A stretch of 64,000 nucleotides of DNA from Ignavibacteriales bacterium (GTDB lineage: Bacteria; Bacteroidota; Ignavibacteria; Ignavibacteriales; Ignavibacteriaceae). Position numbers and translations under genes: made by a program. Below the pieces are notes generated by a model, which saw only the letters and a program-made list of their open reading frames with translations, had not been told where the DNA came from and ran no database searches. The stretch covers positions 62,001-126,000 of the forward strand of contig JADJNX010000007.1 in assembly GCA_016714125.1 (NCBI GenBank), given 5' to 3'. Positions 18,989 through 28,467 of this stretch are shown in pieces; position 1 is the first letter of the stretch; each line of letters opens with the position of its first letter.

Positions 18989-20240
18989 TTTGGATGCCGG
19001 GCTCGCCGCTCTGTTACCCCTGCTCGCACGCACAATCGGCTTGGATCACTCAACGATTGGAATAAAAAGTCTTGAGTTAACACTTAAAAGAAGGCTTTCA
19101 CAAATAAATTCTGAAAACGCCCTCGAATATGTGAATTCACTTGAGAAGGACAAATCTGAACTGCAAAAGTTTGTGGAGATGATTGTTGTACCCGAAACCT
19201 GGTTTTTTAGAGATCAGCAACCATTTAAGTTTCTTCAGGATGAGGTAAAAGCAAAATTTATGCGGACTGTAACCCAGCCGTTAAGAATTTTATCGATACC
19301 CTCTTCTACAGGAGAAGAGCCATATTCAATAGTGATGGCGTTAAAAGAGATAGACTACCCCCTCCAACTTCTTGTCCTTGATGCAGTGGATATCAGTTTT
19401 GTAGCAACCGATAAAGCGATGAGAGGAGTTTATGGTAAATCATCCTTCAGGGGAGTTGAAGAACCGATTATTAAAAAATATTTTACCCCGGATGGAGACA
19501 GTTTTATTTTATCGGAGGAGATAAAAAAAGGAGTAACATTCCACAACGAAAACCTCGCAAATCCCTTTTTTATGCAGTATAAACTCCCTTACGACATGAT
19601 TTTCTGCCGAAATCTTATAATTTATCTCGATGGTGCGGCAAGAGATACAGCAATTAATCATATCAAAAGACTGCTCAAACCGGATGGTTATCTTTTTTCG
19701 GGACATACCGAAGTGATGTTTTATTCATCTAACGGTTTCCGCTCCGTTTCTCACCCCAAGTCGTTTGCGCTCTATTTTGAGACACCAAAGCCCGAGCCCG
19801 TTAGACGACCCGTCTCGAGGGGATCAATTGAACGCACCGTTCCGCTACCACCCGTTGTAAGAAGACAGGTTTCGACATCAAAAGTCGAGACAAAAAGAAA
19901 AACCTTCGAGATTCCAACGGCAGTTACTCCCGAATTTGAATATGAATATATTCAGGAGCTTGCTAACAGAGGGGAATTAACCACCGCGAGACGAAAATGT
20001 GAAGAATTACTCCAAAAAGACCCAACAAACAAAGAGTTAATTTGTCTATTGGGTGAAATAAGCCTTGCCGGGGGTAAAATTGATGAAGCAGAGAACAGTT
20101 TTCTTAGAGTATTGTATCTTGAACCAAACCATACATTGGCTTTGGTGCATATCAGCCTGTTGTATGAGCAAAAAGGGGATCAGAGTAAATCGATTCTCTA
20201 TAAAGAACGGCTGAAAAGAGTGAATGAGAGGTCGAGATGA
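18981..20240 (+). CDS. cheR: CheR methyltransferase with C-terminal TPR repeats (WspC-like)
   Basis: About 419 residues. An N-terminal CheR alpha domain, then an AdoMet-binding methyltransferase core (ILSIPSSTGEEPYSIVMALK, YDMIFCRNLIIYLDGAARDT), a Pro/Arg-rich linker at about 260-310, and C-terminal TPRs (ANRGELTTARRKCEELLQKD, LAGGKIDEAENSFLRVLYLE). It methylates receptor glutamates. The TPR extension is the hallmark of WspC-type CheR. I chose the ATG at 18981, overlapping the cheW stop; an upstream frame at 18966 would extend deeper into cheW. Confidence 0.93.
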   Translation: MRNLDAGLAALLPLLARTIGLDHSTIGIKSLELTLKRRLSQINSENALEYVNSLEKDKSELQKFVEMIVVPETWFFRDQQPFKFLQDEVKAKFMRTVTQPLRILSIPSSTGEEPYSIVMALKEIDYPLQLLVLDAVDISFVATDKAMRGVYGKSSFRGVEEPIIKKYFTPDGDSFILSEEIKKGVTFHNENLANPFFMQYKLPYDMIFCRNLIIYLDGAARDTAINHIKRLLKPDGYLFSGHTEVMFYSSNGFRSVSHPKSFALYFETPKPEPVRRPVSRGSIERTVPLPPVVRRQVSTSKVETKRKTFEIPTAVTPEFEYEYIQELANRGELTTARRKCEELLQKDPTNKELICLLGEISLAGGKIDEAENSFLRVLYLEPNHTLALVHISLLYEQKGDQSKSILYKERLKRVNERSR

Positions 20241-20908
20241 AAGCCAAAGTTAGAGAAAAATGTTGGCAGGTTATAGGTGTCTTTGGAGATAAATCGTGTG
20301 AAAGTCTCACAGAATATCTTCATTGTAAACATTGCCCTGTTTATTCCGATTCAGCAAAAGAATTTTTCGACCGTGAGATTCCTGCCGAGTTCCTCGATTC
20401 ATGGACAATAACCCTCTCAAAACAGAAAGAGAAAAAAGAACGGGGGGACATGTCCGTCACCGTTTTCCGACTCGGAACTGAATATCTTGCGATAGATACA
20501 AATTGTTTCCTTGTGGCTGTGGAGGTGAAACCGGTGCATTTTGTCCCTTTCAGAACCAACAAATCATTCCGGGGTTTGGTAAATATTGATGGTGAATTAC
20601 TTCTTTGTTTTAACCTGGAGACATTGTTAAACATTTCGAGAAGTGACTATGTCAATGTGACTGAAAAAGCAGTTTACAAAAGGATGATTGCCATAAAAAC
20701 AGGCGGCGAACGAATTGTATTTGAAGTGGATGAAATCATCGGAGTTAAGCGAATCTCCTCTTCGGCTATAAAACCGCTACCGGCAACCGCACAAAAAGCA
20801 ACGGAGATTTTCTCCAACGGAATTTTTGAAACAGAAGAGTTAACGGCAGGTTTGCTAAACGAAACTAAAATTAGTGAGTCGTTCAGATCTTCTCTTAAAT
20901 ATCAGTGA
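20237..20908 (+). CDS. CheW-domain protein with N-terminal Cys cluster (WspD-like)
   Basis: 223 residues. The N-terminal segment has four cysteines at 9, 21, 30 and 33 (KCWQVIGVFGDKSC, HCKHCPVY), arranged as a possible metal or Fe-S site and similar to what I recall of the WspD N-terminus. A CheW domain follows from about 72 (VFRLGTEYLAIDTNCFLVAV, FRGLVNIDGELLLCFNLETL). Overlaps cheR by 4 bp (ATGA). It probably couples receptors to CheA with an added input or scaffold role. The metal site is inferred from Cys spacing only. Confidence 0.88.
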   Translation: MKAKVREKCWQVIGVFGDKSCESLTEYLHCKHCPVYSDSAKEFFDREIPAEFLDSWTITLSKQKEKKERGDMSVTVFRLGTEYLAIDTNCFLVAVEVKPVHFVPFRTNKSFRGLVNIDGELLLCFNLETLLNISRSDYVNVTEKAVYKRMIAIKTGGERIVFEVDEIIGVKRISSSAIKPLPATAQKATEIFSNGIFETEELTAGLLNETKISESFRSSLKYQ

Positions 20909-23900
20909 TTATGCAGAACATGGTTTTACTTGAAATTTTTCGCTCCGTACTTTTGGAAAATCTTCCAAAGTATGAGAAATTTGTGGCTTCAGGGTCGCTT
21001 GACGACATAAAGCCATTAATGACTGTGATTCAGGCAATCAGATCTTCTGCAAAGGTTGTCTCACTTCAACTGCTTGCCGAATTGTGTGTCTCAATGGAAT
21101 TATTTCTTACGAGAAGTCTTGAATTGAATGAACCTGTAAGCGAGTTAAACAGGAATTTTTTCCTCACCGCCGGTGAATTGATGAAAGAGCTTACTCATGT
21201 TGATCCGGCAGAAATCCCTAAAAAGACCGATGCTAGCGACCTGCTCATAGCTGATCTTACAACTTATTTTCCCAAACCGCGACAACAAACCGTACAGCCC
21301 GAGGCACCAAAACCGGTAGTAAATAAAACCAAATCGACGGTTGACCCTGTCCTCATCGGGTTGTTTAAGTCCGAAATGGCAATTCACTCCAAAGTAATGT
21401 TTGATGTTTTAGCCAAGGGAACTTCTGCAAACAAAGATGAACTTAGCGGGATGATGAGGGCTGCCCATTCAATAAAAGGTGCATTCAGAATAACAGGTTT
21501 TAATCCCGGTGCCGGGCTCGCCAGCAGAATGGAAGACTATTTTAACTCTCTGATTTCAGGGAAAGCCAACATTTCTGAAGAGTTGGTAAACAATTATAAA
21601 GAAGTTGCATCCTTTTTCCACTCTTTGGTTGATACTCCTGATGATGATATCGCGGCAAAAGCTTCTGACATCACTCTCATAAGCAAATTAACTTCCCTCC
21701 TGGATGGTGCCAAAACAGCTACTTCACAACCTAAAGCCCCAAAATCCGAGCCATCAAAACCGGCTAAGGAAAAAGTTGAGTCAAAACTTGACCTTTCAAT
21801 GGTGGACCTGTTCAAAATGGAACTTGAATCAAACACCAAGGTGCTTGAGCGTGGACTTGTGGATGCCGAAGGTGAAACTTCAAAAGAGAAACTTGAACCT
21901 CTTATGAGAGCTGCCCACTCAATTAAAGGGGCTGCCAGAATTGTAGGGATTAATCAAGCAGTGGGGCTTGCCCACTCAATGGAGGATGTACTTAGTCTCG
22001 CCCTAAAAAGTGAATTAAGACTTTCCGATAAACATATCGACCTCCTGCTTCAAGGAAACGATATATTTAAATTTATCTCACGGCTTTCTGCTTCAGAAAT
22101 TGAATCGGAGATAGCCGAAAACATTGACAAAATAAACTTAATCTCAGCCTCCCTCTCCGGAGTGGTTTCAGGCGAAGAGGCTCCCAAACAGAAAAAAGCA
22201 GATGAAAAAGTAGCTCAGGCTCCTCAAAAAGCGGCAACTCCACCTAAAGAGAAAAAAGAAGATGCTCTTTTTGTAAGAGTGCTCGCCGACAATCTCAACA
22301 GACTGTTGGGGCTTGCAGGTGAAATCAAGATTCAAGCCAAGTTCACAAAACCTTTCCAAAACAATCTTCTGGCCTCAAAACAAACTTTAAGAGAGACATC
22401 AAGACTTCACGAGAGCCTCACTTCAAGAATTGAAGAGATGGGTCTTACTGAAAAACTGGCGGATAGACTTGATGGCTCACAGGAAGCTCTCGAAAGACTT
22501 GAGTGGAACCTGAATACACTCATCGACCGTTTCGAAATCTTCTCAAGAAATCTTGAAAGATTGTCTGAATCGCTCGGAAATCAGGTTATCGCCTCAAAAA
22601 TGAGACCGGTTTCCGATGGACTTCATGGAATCCCAAGAATGGTGAGAGATCTTGCACGCGACTCAGGTAAAAAAATAAATTTTGAAATATTTGGCGACGA
22701 CACAATGATCGATCGCGACATTCTTGATAAGATTGAAGCTCCATTGTCACACCTGATCGCCAACGCCGTTGATCACGGTATTGAAACTCCTGAAGAACGA
22801 CTCGCCGCGGGAAAACCGGAAACGGGACGGATAGTCCTTGAAGCCGGGCACAGAGCAGGATTCCTTACCATTACTGTGGAGGATGACGGCAAAGGTGTTG
22901 ACGAAGCGGTAATCAAATCAAAAATAATTGAAAAAGGTTATGTCTCGGCAGAAATGTCGGAGAACCTCAGCAAAGCTGAAATTCTTGATTTCCTTTTCCT
23001 CCCCGGCTTCTCAACAAAGGTTGGAGTTTCTAAAGTTTCGGGCAGGGGAGTGGGTCTCGATATAGTAATGAATCTGATCCATCAGGTTGGTGGAAAATCA
23101 AAAATTGACTCGGAACCGGGCAAAGGAAGTAAATTTACTCTTCAGCTCCCCGTGACACTCTCAATTTTAAGAGCCCTTTTGCTTAAAGTAAATTCTGAAC
23201 TTTATGCCCTTCCTCTTGCCAGAGTTGAAACACTCCTGAGCATCACGGCGGATGAAATGTACACAATTGAAGACCGTCAATATTATAAATGGGCTGGTGA
23301 AAATCTTGGTATAGTAAACTGTACCCGCCTGATGGGACTTACAGATGAGGGGAGTAAGGGTGAATTCATAAACCTTGCAGTCGTTGGTGACCGAACAGGA
23401 AAATATGCCGTTGCTGTGGATGCATTTCTTGGAGAACGGGATATTGTTGTCTCAGTAATTGATGGTAAACTTGGTAAAATCCCCAATATTTCTGCTGCTG
23501 CGATACTTGAAGAGGGTTCAATTGCCCTTATTATTGATCCCGATGATCTGATCCACTCAATCGAAACTTATATTAAGGGTGCCCGACCCGATAAAGTGAC
23601 CTCTCACCTGGTTAAAGCCGGTAAAACAAAAAATATCCTGGTTGTGGATGATTCCCTTACGGTTCGGGAAGTTGAAAGGAAATTGCTGGAAAACAGTGGT
23701 TACAGTGTGGTAACTGCGGTTGATGGAATTGACGGTTTTAACACCCTGCAAAAAGAGGATTTTGATCTTGTCATCACAGATGTTGACATGCCAAGAATGA
23801 ACGGAATCCAATTTGTTGAAAAGATTAAATCTGATCCAAATTATAAGGATATTCCCGTAATGATAGTGTCCTACAAAGACAGGGAAGAGGATCGTTTGCT

Positions 23901-24000
23901 TGGCTTAAATGCCGGTGCCAACTACTACCTCACCAAAAGTTCTTTCCATGACGAGAGTCTTATAAATGCTGTTATCGACCTCATAGGAGAGGCTACATGA
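20905..24000 (+). CDS. cheA: Hybrid CheA histidine kinase with C-terminal receiver (WspE-like)
   Basis: 1031 residues. Domains in order: a degenerate Hpt-like helical region (1-105) without a phosphorylatable HSxKG motif; Hpt with His about 188 (AHSIKGAFRITG); Hpt with His about 338 (AHSIKGAARIVG); an Ala/Pro/Lys linker; dimerisation and HATPase domain (HLIANAVDHGIETPEER, VEDDGKGVDE, GRGVGLDIVM); regulatory CheW-like domain; receiver with acceptor Asp about 959 (LVITDVDMPRMNG). Starts at GTG 20905 overlapping the upstream stop, or ATG 20911. The CheA-REC fusion, with no free CheY in the cluster, points to an alternative-function pathway rather than flagellar chemotaxis. Confidence 0.94.
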   Translation: MIMQNMVLLEIFRSVLLENLPKYEKFVASGSLDDIKPLMTVIQAIRSSAKVVSLQLLAELCVSMELFLTRSLELNEPVSELNRNFFLTAGELMKELTHVDPAEIPKKTDASDLLIADLTTYFPKPRQQTVQPEAPKPVVNKTKSTVDPVLIGLFKSEMAIHSKVMFDVLAKGTSANKDELSGMMRAAHSIKGAFRITGFNPGAGLASRMEDYFNSLISGKANISEELVNNYKEVASFFHSLVDTPDDDIAAKASDITLISKLTSLLDGAKTATSQPKAPKSEPSKPAKEKVESKLDLSMVDLFKMELESNTKVLERGLVDAEGETSKEKLEPLMRAAHSIKGAARIVGINQAVGLAHSMEDVLSLALKSELRLSDKHIDLLLQGNDIFKFISRLSASEIESEIAENIDKINLISASLSGVVSGEEAPKQKKADEKVAQAPQKAATPPKEKKEDALFVRVLADNLNRLLGLAGEIKIQAKFTKPFQNNLLASKQTLRETSRLHESLTSRIEEMGLTEKLADRLDGSQEALERLEWNLNTLIDRFEIFSRNLERLSESLGNQVIASKMRPVSDGLHGIPRMVRDLARDSGKKINFEIFGDDTMIDRDILDKIEAPLSHLIANAVDHGIETPEERLAAGKPETGRIVLEAGHRAGFLTITVEDDGKGVDEAVIKSKIIEKGYVSAEMSENLSKAEILDFLFLPGFSTKVGVSKVSGRGVGLDIVMNLIHQVGGKSKIDSEPGKGSKFTLQLPVTLSILRALLLKVNSELYALPLARVETLLSITADEMYTIEDRQYYKWAGENLGIVNCTRLMGLTDEGSKGEFINLAVVGDRTGKYAVAVDAFLGERDIVVSVIDGKLGKIPNISAAAILEEGSIALIIDPDDLIHSIETYIKGARPDKVTSHLVKAGKTKNILVVDDSLTVREVERKLLENSGYSVVTAVDGIDGFNTLQKEDFDLVITDVDMPRMNGIQFVEKIKSDPNYKDIPVMIVSYKDREEDRLLGLNAGANYYLTKSSFHDESLINAVIDLIGEAT

Positions 24001-25011
24001 GAATTGGAATTGTAAACGATCTTTCACTTGCTGTTGAAGCCTTGCGCCGTGTGATAATGATGGTGGATAATCTTGAAATCGCCTGGGTGGCATATGACGG
24101 GAAACAGGCGGTTGAATTTGCAATAAAAGACAGGCCTGACCTGATCCTTATGGACCTTATCATGCCTGTGATGGATGGAGTTCAGGCAACAGCCGAAATT
24201 ATGAAAAAATCGCCTTGTGCAATTCTTGTTGTAACAGCATCTGTTGGCGGGAAACTCATCCAAAGTTTTTGAAGCGATGGGGCACGGTGCCCTTGATGCG
24301 GTGGCTACTCCCGTTTTCGATTTTTCAGGAAATGCAACAGGTGCAGGTGAACTAATCGCTAAAATCAATTCCCTTAAAAGATTGATTCACGGGAAAAGTT
24401 ACTTTAAACCTGTAATCGCTAAACGCGCGGCAAGAACGGGGTTCCCACTTATTGCGATTGGATCTTCAACGGGAGGACCAAAAGCTCTTGGAACAATTCT
24501 TTCCCTTTTGCCTGAAAACTTTAATGCCGCATTAGTGATAATTCAGCATGTTGATCAACGGTTTGCCGCAGAACTTGCAACCTGGCTCAATAAACAAACC
24601 CCTCTTTCTGTTTCTATTGCAGTGCAAGGGCAGTCGCCTGCGGCTTCCAATGTTTATCTCGCAGGAACTAATGATCACCTTATAATCGACAGATATGGAA
24701 GGTTTGCTTATGTAGCTGAACCAAAAGAATATCCATATCGCCCCTCGGTTGACACATTTTTTTATTCTCTTCTTGATAATTGGGGCGCAAAAGATGCTGC
24801 AGTTCTCCTCACCGGAATGGGAAAGGATGGAGCTGACGGACTTTCTCGCCTGAAAGAGAGTGGTTGGATGACAATCGCTCAAGATGAGAAATCATCAATT
24901 GTTTTCGGAATGCCCAAAGCGGCAATTGAACTTAACGCTGCTGTTAAGGTGCTTGATCCTGAAAGGATCGCCGGAGAATTGATAAATCTATATGCAAAAA
25001 AAGGAATTTAA
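23997..25011 (+). CDS. cheB: CheB-type methylesterase (WspF-like), one frameshift
   Basis: Receiver domain (PDLILMDLIMPVMDGVQATA) plus methylesterase domain with Ser in IGSSTGGPKAL, His in IIQHVDQRFA and Asp in GMGKDGADGL: the full catalytic triad. It removes receptor methyl groups for adaptation. Removing one A from the three-base run at 24252-24254 fuses the parts as SVGGNSSKVFEAMGHGALDA, the standard linker, giving about 338 residues. Start ATG overlaps the cheA stop by 4 bp. The receiver would be phosphorylated by the CheA homologue. Confidence 0.92.
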
Positions 25012-26202
25012 GTGATGCAACAGACAGAAAAGATACTCTCAAAGTATAAAATTAAAGTTTTGTTAATCGATGATCAACAGATTGTGGGAAGTGCCGTGGG
25101 CATGATGCTTGCAAATGAACAAGACATCGAGTTCCATTTTTGCCAACAACCAGCAATGGCTCTTTCAATGGCTGCCGAGATTCAGCCCACTGTGATTTTA
25201 CAGGATCTTGTTATGCCTGACATTGACGGCTTAACTCTTGTTAAGTTTTTTAGAGGACACCCAAAATTAAAGGATGTTCCCCTGATTGTTCTCTCCTCAA
25301 AAGAGGAAGCAATTACCAAAGCGGATGCTTTTGAGGTGGGAGCAAACGATTATCTGGTAAAACTTCCCGATAAAATTGAATTGATTGCTCGAATCCGCTA
25401 TCACTCAAAAGGTTATATCGCCCTTCTTGAAAGAAATGAGATGTATCAGGCACTGCTTGAAAGTAAGGAAGCTCTTGCCCATGAGTTAAACAGGGCTGCC
25501 GAGTATGTAATTTCATTGCTTCCCACTCCTCTGAAAAAAGGTATTGTGTTTTCTGAATGGATGTTTGTGCCTTCGGCTGATCTTGGAGGAGATTCGTTTG
25601 GTTATCACTGGATTGACAGTGAACATTTTGCAGTTTACTTGCTTGATGTCTGTGATCACGGAGTAGGTCCCGCACTTCTTTCGGTTTCCGCACTAAATGT
25701 TCTCAGAAGCCAGACACTTCCACACACAGATTTTCGTGACCCGGCTTCTGTGTTAAATACATTAAACGAAACCTTTGTGATGGAGAAACAAAATAACCTC
25801 TATTTTACGATTTGGTATGGAGTTTTCAACAAAAACACGAGAATATTAAATTATGGAAGTGCAGGTCACCCGCCAGCACTGCTATTTACTCCCGATGGAG
25901 AGATTCACGAATTAATCACCAAAAATTTGATTGTGGGTCATCTTCCAAAGTTTCCCTACAAATCGGCACAAATTGAAGTGCCCATTGGATCAAAATTTTA
26001 TGTCTTTTCCGATGGAGTGTATGAGGTGGAAGTGGAGCACGGACGTATGTGGACACTTGAAGAAATGAGAGATTTGCTTAAATCTGAAATGACCGATAAT
26101 AATGATGAACTGGAAAAATTGCATCTCTATTTGCAAGACCTGAATAAAGATGACAATCTGCCCGATGATTTTTCAATCCTTAAATTAAACTTTGAAGCAT
26201 GA
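25012..26202 (+). CDS. Response regulator with PP2C/SpoIIE-type phosphatase output
   Basis: 396 residues. Receiver (VLLIDDQQIVGSAVGMMLAN, acceptor Asp in ILQDLVMPDIDG), a short coiled coil around 140-165, then a PPM/RsbU-SpoIIE serine phosphatase domain with metal ligands in SADLGGDSFG, LLDVCDHGVG, FSDGVYE and LPDDFSIL. Such proteins dephosphorylate anti-sigma-factor antagonists (partner switching). It occupies the place of the GGDEF regulator WspR in Wsp operons. GTG at 25012 or, better spaced from AAAGGA, ATG at 25015. No anti-sigma or antagonist gene is nearby, so the target must be encoded elsewhere. Confidence 0.93.
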   Translation: MMQQTEKILSKYKIKVLLIDDQQIVGSAVGMMLANEQDIEFHFCQQPAMALSMAAEIQPTVILQDLVMPDIDGLTLVKFFRGHPKLKDVPLIVLSSKEEAITKADAFEVGANDYLVKLPDKIELIARIRYHSKGYIALLERNEMYQALLESKEALAHELNRAAEYVISLLPTPLKKGIVFSEWMFVPSADLGGDSFGYHWIDSEHFAVYLLDVCDHGVGPALLSVSALNVLRSQTLPHTDFRDPASVLNTLNETFVMEKQNNLYFTIWYGVFNKNTRILNYGSAGHPPALLFTPDGEIHELITKNLIVGHLPKFPYKSAQIEVPIGSKFYVFSDGVYEVEVEHGRMWTLEEMRDLLKSEMTDNNDELEKLHLYLQDLNKDDNLPDDFSILKLNFEA

Positions 26203-28220
26203 CAAAAACCTTTTTATCCCTTGTAACTATAATCATCTTTTTTTTCAGTTCAATATACTCGCAGGATCTGCCAAAGGGGTTAACCAAAGCCGAAGTTGAA
26301 TTGATGAAATCTTATGTCTCCCCCTCGGCATCTCCGGAGGCATTTACCACTCCACCTCCATTTCCCGTAAGGACGATGGCTGAGTGGGAGCACTTGAGTG
26401 GAATAATCATTACCTGGACAAGTTATCAGTCGATTTTAAGACAGATTGTTGATTTTGCGCAGGAAGAATGTCTTGTTTATCTCGTCTGCAGCGATTCCAA
26501 CAGTGTAAAAACCTACCTCACACAAGGGGGTGTTCCACTCAATAATCTTAAGTTTATAATCACCCCGTTTAATTCGATTTGGGTGAGGGATTACGGTCCA
26601 TGGACTGTATATGGAAATGATGTTGACAGCATGGTTTTGGTCGATTGGGTTTACAACCGTCCTCGCCCCAGCGATGATGCCCTCTCTCAGGCTTTTGCAA
26701 ATACGATGAATTATCCCCTTTATCAGACAATTAACGAACCAACACGACTTGTTGCCACAGGCGGAAATTTTATGGTTGACGGGTTGGGAACGGGATTTTC
26801 TTCTCACCTTGTAACCAACGAAAACACTAATAAAACAGAAGCACAGATAAATCAGATCATGTCTGATTATATGGGTCTCGACAGGTATATTAAAATGGCG
26901 GTGCTCCCTTACGACGGGATTCACCATATCGATATGCACATGAAACTCCTTGACGAAGAAACCCTTTTGGTGGGACAATATCCGTCGGGAGTCTCCGATG
27001 GACCACAAATTGAACTCAATTTACAATATATTCTCAACAACTTTTTAACTCCTTACGGAAGACCCTATAAAGTGGTCAGGATACCCATGCCACCAGATGG
27101 AAGTAACCAATATCCATCACAGGGAGGTGACTACAGAACTTTCACCAACTCGGTTTTTGTAAACAAAACGGTTATCGTACCAACCTACGACCTGAGGTAT
27201 GATTCCACTGCATTAAGAATTTACAGAGAATCTCTGCCCGGTTATAATGTTGTTGGAATCAACAGTAATGCAATCATCCCTGCTAGTGGCGCCATCCACT
27301 GTATCACAAAAGAAATTGGTGTAACCGATCCAGTTTTTATAGCCCACGATCCACTTCAGTTTAGAAGATCAAATCCGGGAACGGGTTATACAATTAAAGC
27401 TTTTGTAAAAAGTAAACGCCCACTCACTTCAGTTAATCTTTTTTATTCCACTAATATTGGTGGCGGTTGGCAAAGTGTTCCACTTTCATCCATGAGTGGA
27501 GATACAATGTCTTGTAATATCCCTGAATTTGCAGTCGGAACAAAGGTTTATTACTATTTTGCGGCAACAACAGCAGCAAGAACAATTACCAAACCGGAGA
27601 CTGCGCCCGCAAGTTATTATGTTTTTACTTCCGACGAACCTCTGCCCGTTGAACTTATTTCCTTTGACGGTTATTCACAAAACGGGGAAGTGGTCCTGAA
27701 ATGGGTGACTGCAACAGAACTCAACAACAGGGAATTTATTGTTGAAAAGAAAATTGAAGGAAGTGAAGTGTGGATGGTAACAGGTTCCATTCCTGGAAAA
27801 GGGACCATTTTAACACGATCTGAATATTCATTTATTGACAAAAATCCGGGTGCGGGTGTTGTCTCATACAGATTAAAACAGGTGGATTTTGATGGGACAT
27901 CAACTCTTTCCTCTTCTGTTGATGTAACCATTGGGGCATTTGAATATTGTCTTTATCAGAACTATCCCAACCCGTATAATCCTTCTACCAACATCTTTTT
28001 TGACTTAAAAGAGGATGGAATGGTGAATCTTGTGGTTTATAACTCTATTGGCGAAAAAGTTGGAGAACCGGTGAACGGGTTTATGAATAAGGGAATTCAT
28101 AAAGTGCGGTTTGAAGCAATGGATCTTCCTGCAGGTGTATATTTCTATAGATTGTCAGTGGCAGGTTTAAACGGAGTTCAGACCTTTTCACAAACCAAAA
28201 AGATGATACTGGCTAAATAG
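26199..28220 (+). CDS. T9SS-secreted peptidyl-arginine/agmatine deiminase-like enzyme
   Basis: 673 residues. Signal peptide (FLSLVTIIIFFFSSIYSQ), then a PAD_porph-type guanidino-modifying domain: RTMAEWEHLSGIIITW, SIWVRDYGPW (Asp), GGNFMVDGLGTGFSSHLV, HIDMHMK (His, Asp), and SGAIHCITKEIG with the catalytic Cys. These match agmatine deiminase and Porphyromonas PPAD signatures. A beta-sandwich region follows, then a T9SS tail (YQNYPNPYNPSTNIFF ... AGVYFYRL ... KKMILAK). It overlaps the REC-PP2C gene by 4 bp (ATGA), so it is probably co-translated with the signalling operon. Whether it acts on protein arginine, free arginine or agmatine is not decidable. Confidence 0.88.
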   Translation: MTKTFLSLVTIIIFFFSSIYSQDLPKGLTKAEVELMKSYVSPSASPEAFTTPPPFPVRTMAEWEHLSGIIITWTSYQSILRQIVDFAQEECLVYLVCSDSNSVKTYLTQGGVPLNNLKFIITPFNSIWVRDYGPWTVYGNDVDSMVLVDWVYNRPRPSDDALSQAFANTMNYPLYQTINEPTRLVATGGNFMVDGLGTGFSSHLVTNENTNKTEAQINQIMSDYMGLDRYIKMAVLPYDGIHHIDMHMKLLDEETLLVGQYPSGVSDGPQIELNLQYILNNFLTPYGRPYKVVRIPMPPDGSNQYPSQGGDYRTFTNSVFVNKTVIVPTYDLRYDSTALRIYRESLPGYNVVGINSNAIIPASGAIHCITKEIGVTDPVFIAHDPLQFRRSNPGTGYTIKAFVKSKRPLTSVNLFYSTNIGGGWQSVPLSSMSGDTMSCNIPEFAVGTKVYYYFAATTAARTITKPETAPASYYVFTSDEPLPVELISFDGYSQNGEVVLKWVTATELNNREFIVEKKIEGSEVWMVTGSIPGKGTILTRSEYSFIDKNPGAGVVSYRLKQVDFDGTSTLSSSVDVTIGAFEYCLYQNYPNPYNPSTNIFFDLKEDGMVNLVVYNSIGEKVGEPVNGFMNKGIHKVRFEAMDLPAGVYFYRLSVAGLNGVQTFSQTKKMILAK

Positions 28221-28243
28221 AAGAGCTTATTAAGATAAGAGAA

Positions 28244-28269
28244 GCAGGACGGAGACCACCGCCCTGCTC
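28244..28269 (+). terminator. Hairpin after the chemosensory operon
   Basis: AGCAGG-A-CGG pairs with CCG-C-CCTGCT around a six-base loop: a strong stem with one mismatch, 23 bp after the deiminase stop. No U-run follows, so it may act with Rho, protect the 3' end, or serve both converging transcripts. Confidence 0.4.
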
Positions 28270-28311
28270 CAATGCGATTAATTAATCAGGCAGGTTTATT
28301 TTATAAACTTT

Positions 28312-28467
28312 TTACTTCTTCTTCTCTTCAGGCTTTCCGTCAGCCATGGTAAGTCCAAGACCGCCATGATCCATAATGATGTTGTGTTCAGCGACTTTCT
28401 TGTGTCCTCTAAGGCCATCAAGTGCGATAATAACCGCGAATGTCAATAATACTAATATAACTACCAT
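28312..28467 (-). CDS. Small single-pass membrane protein, 51 aa
   Basis: One TM helix at the N-terminus (MVVILVLLTFAVIIALDG) and a hydrophilic His/Lys-containing tail (HKKVAEHN ... GKPEEKKK). The start at 28467 follows GGAAGGAG with seven-base spacing; a longer frame to 28500 would include the RBS itself. No family recognised. Monocistronic, converging with the chemosensory operon. Confidence 0.65.
   Translation of the reverse strand: MVVILVLLTFAVIIALDGLRGHKKVAEHNIIMDHGGLGLTMADGKPEEKKK

Noticed and set aside
25012..26202. WspR-like GGDEF output
   Set aside because: The domain after the receiver has PP2C metal motifs (DLGGD, DVCDHG, SDG, DDFS) and no GG(D/E)EF.
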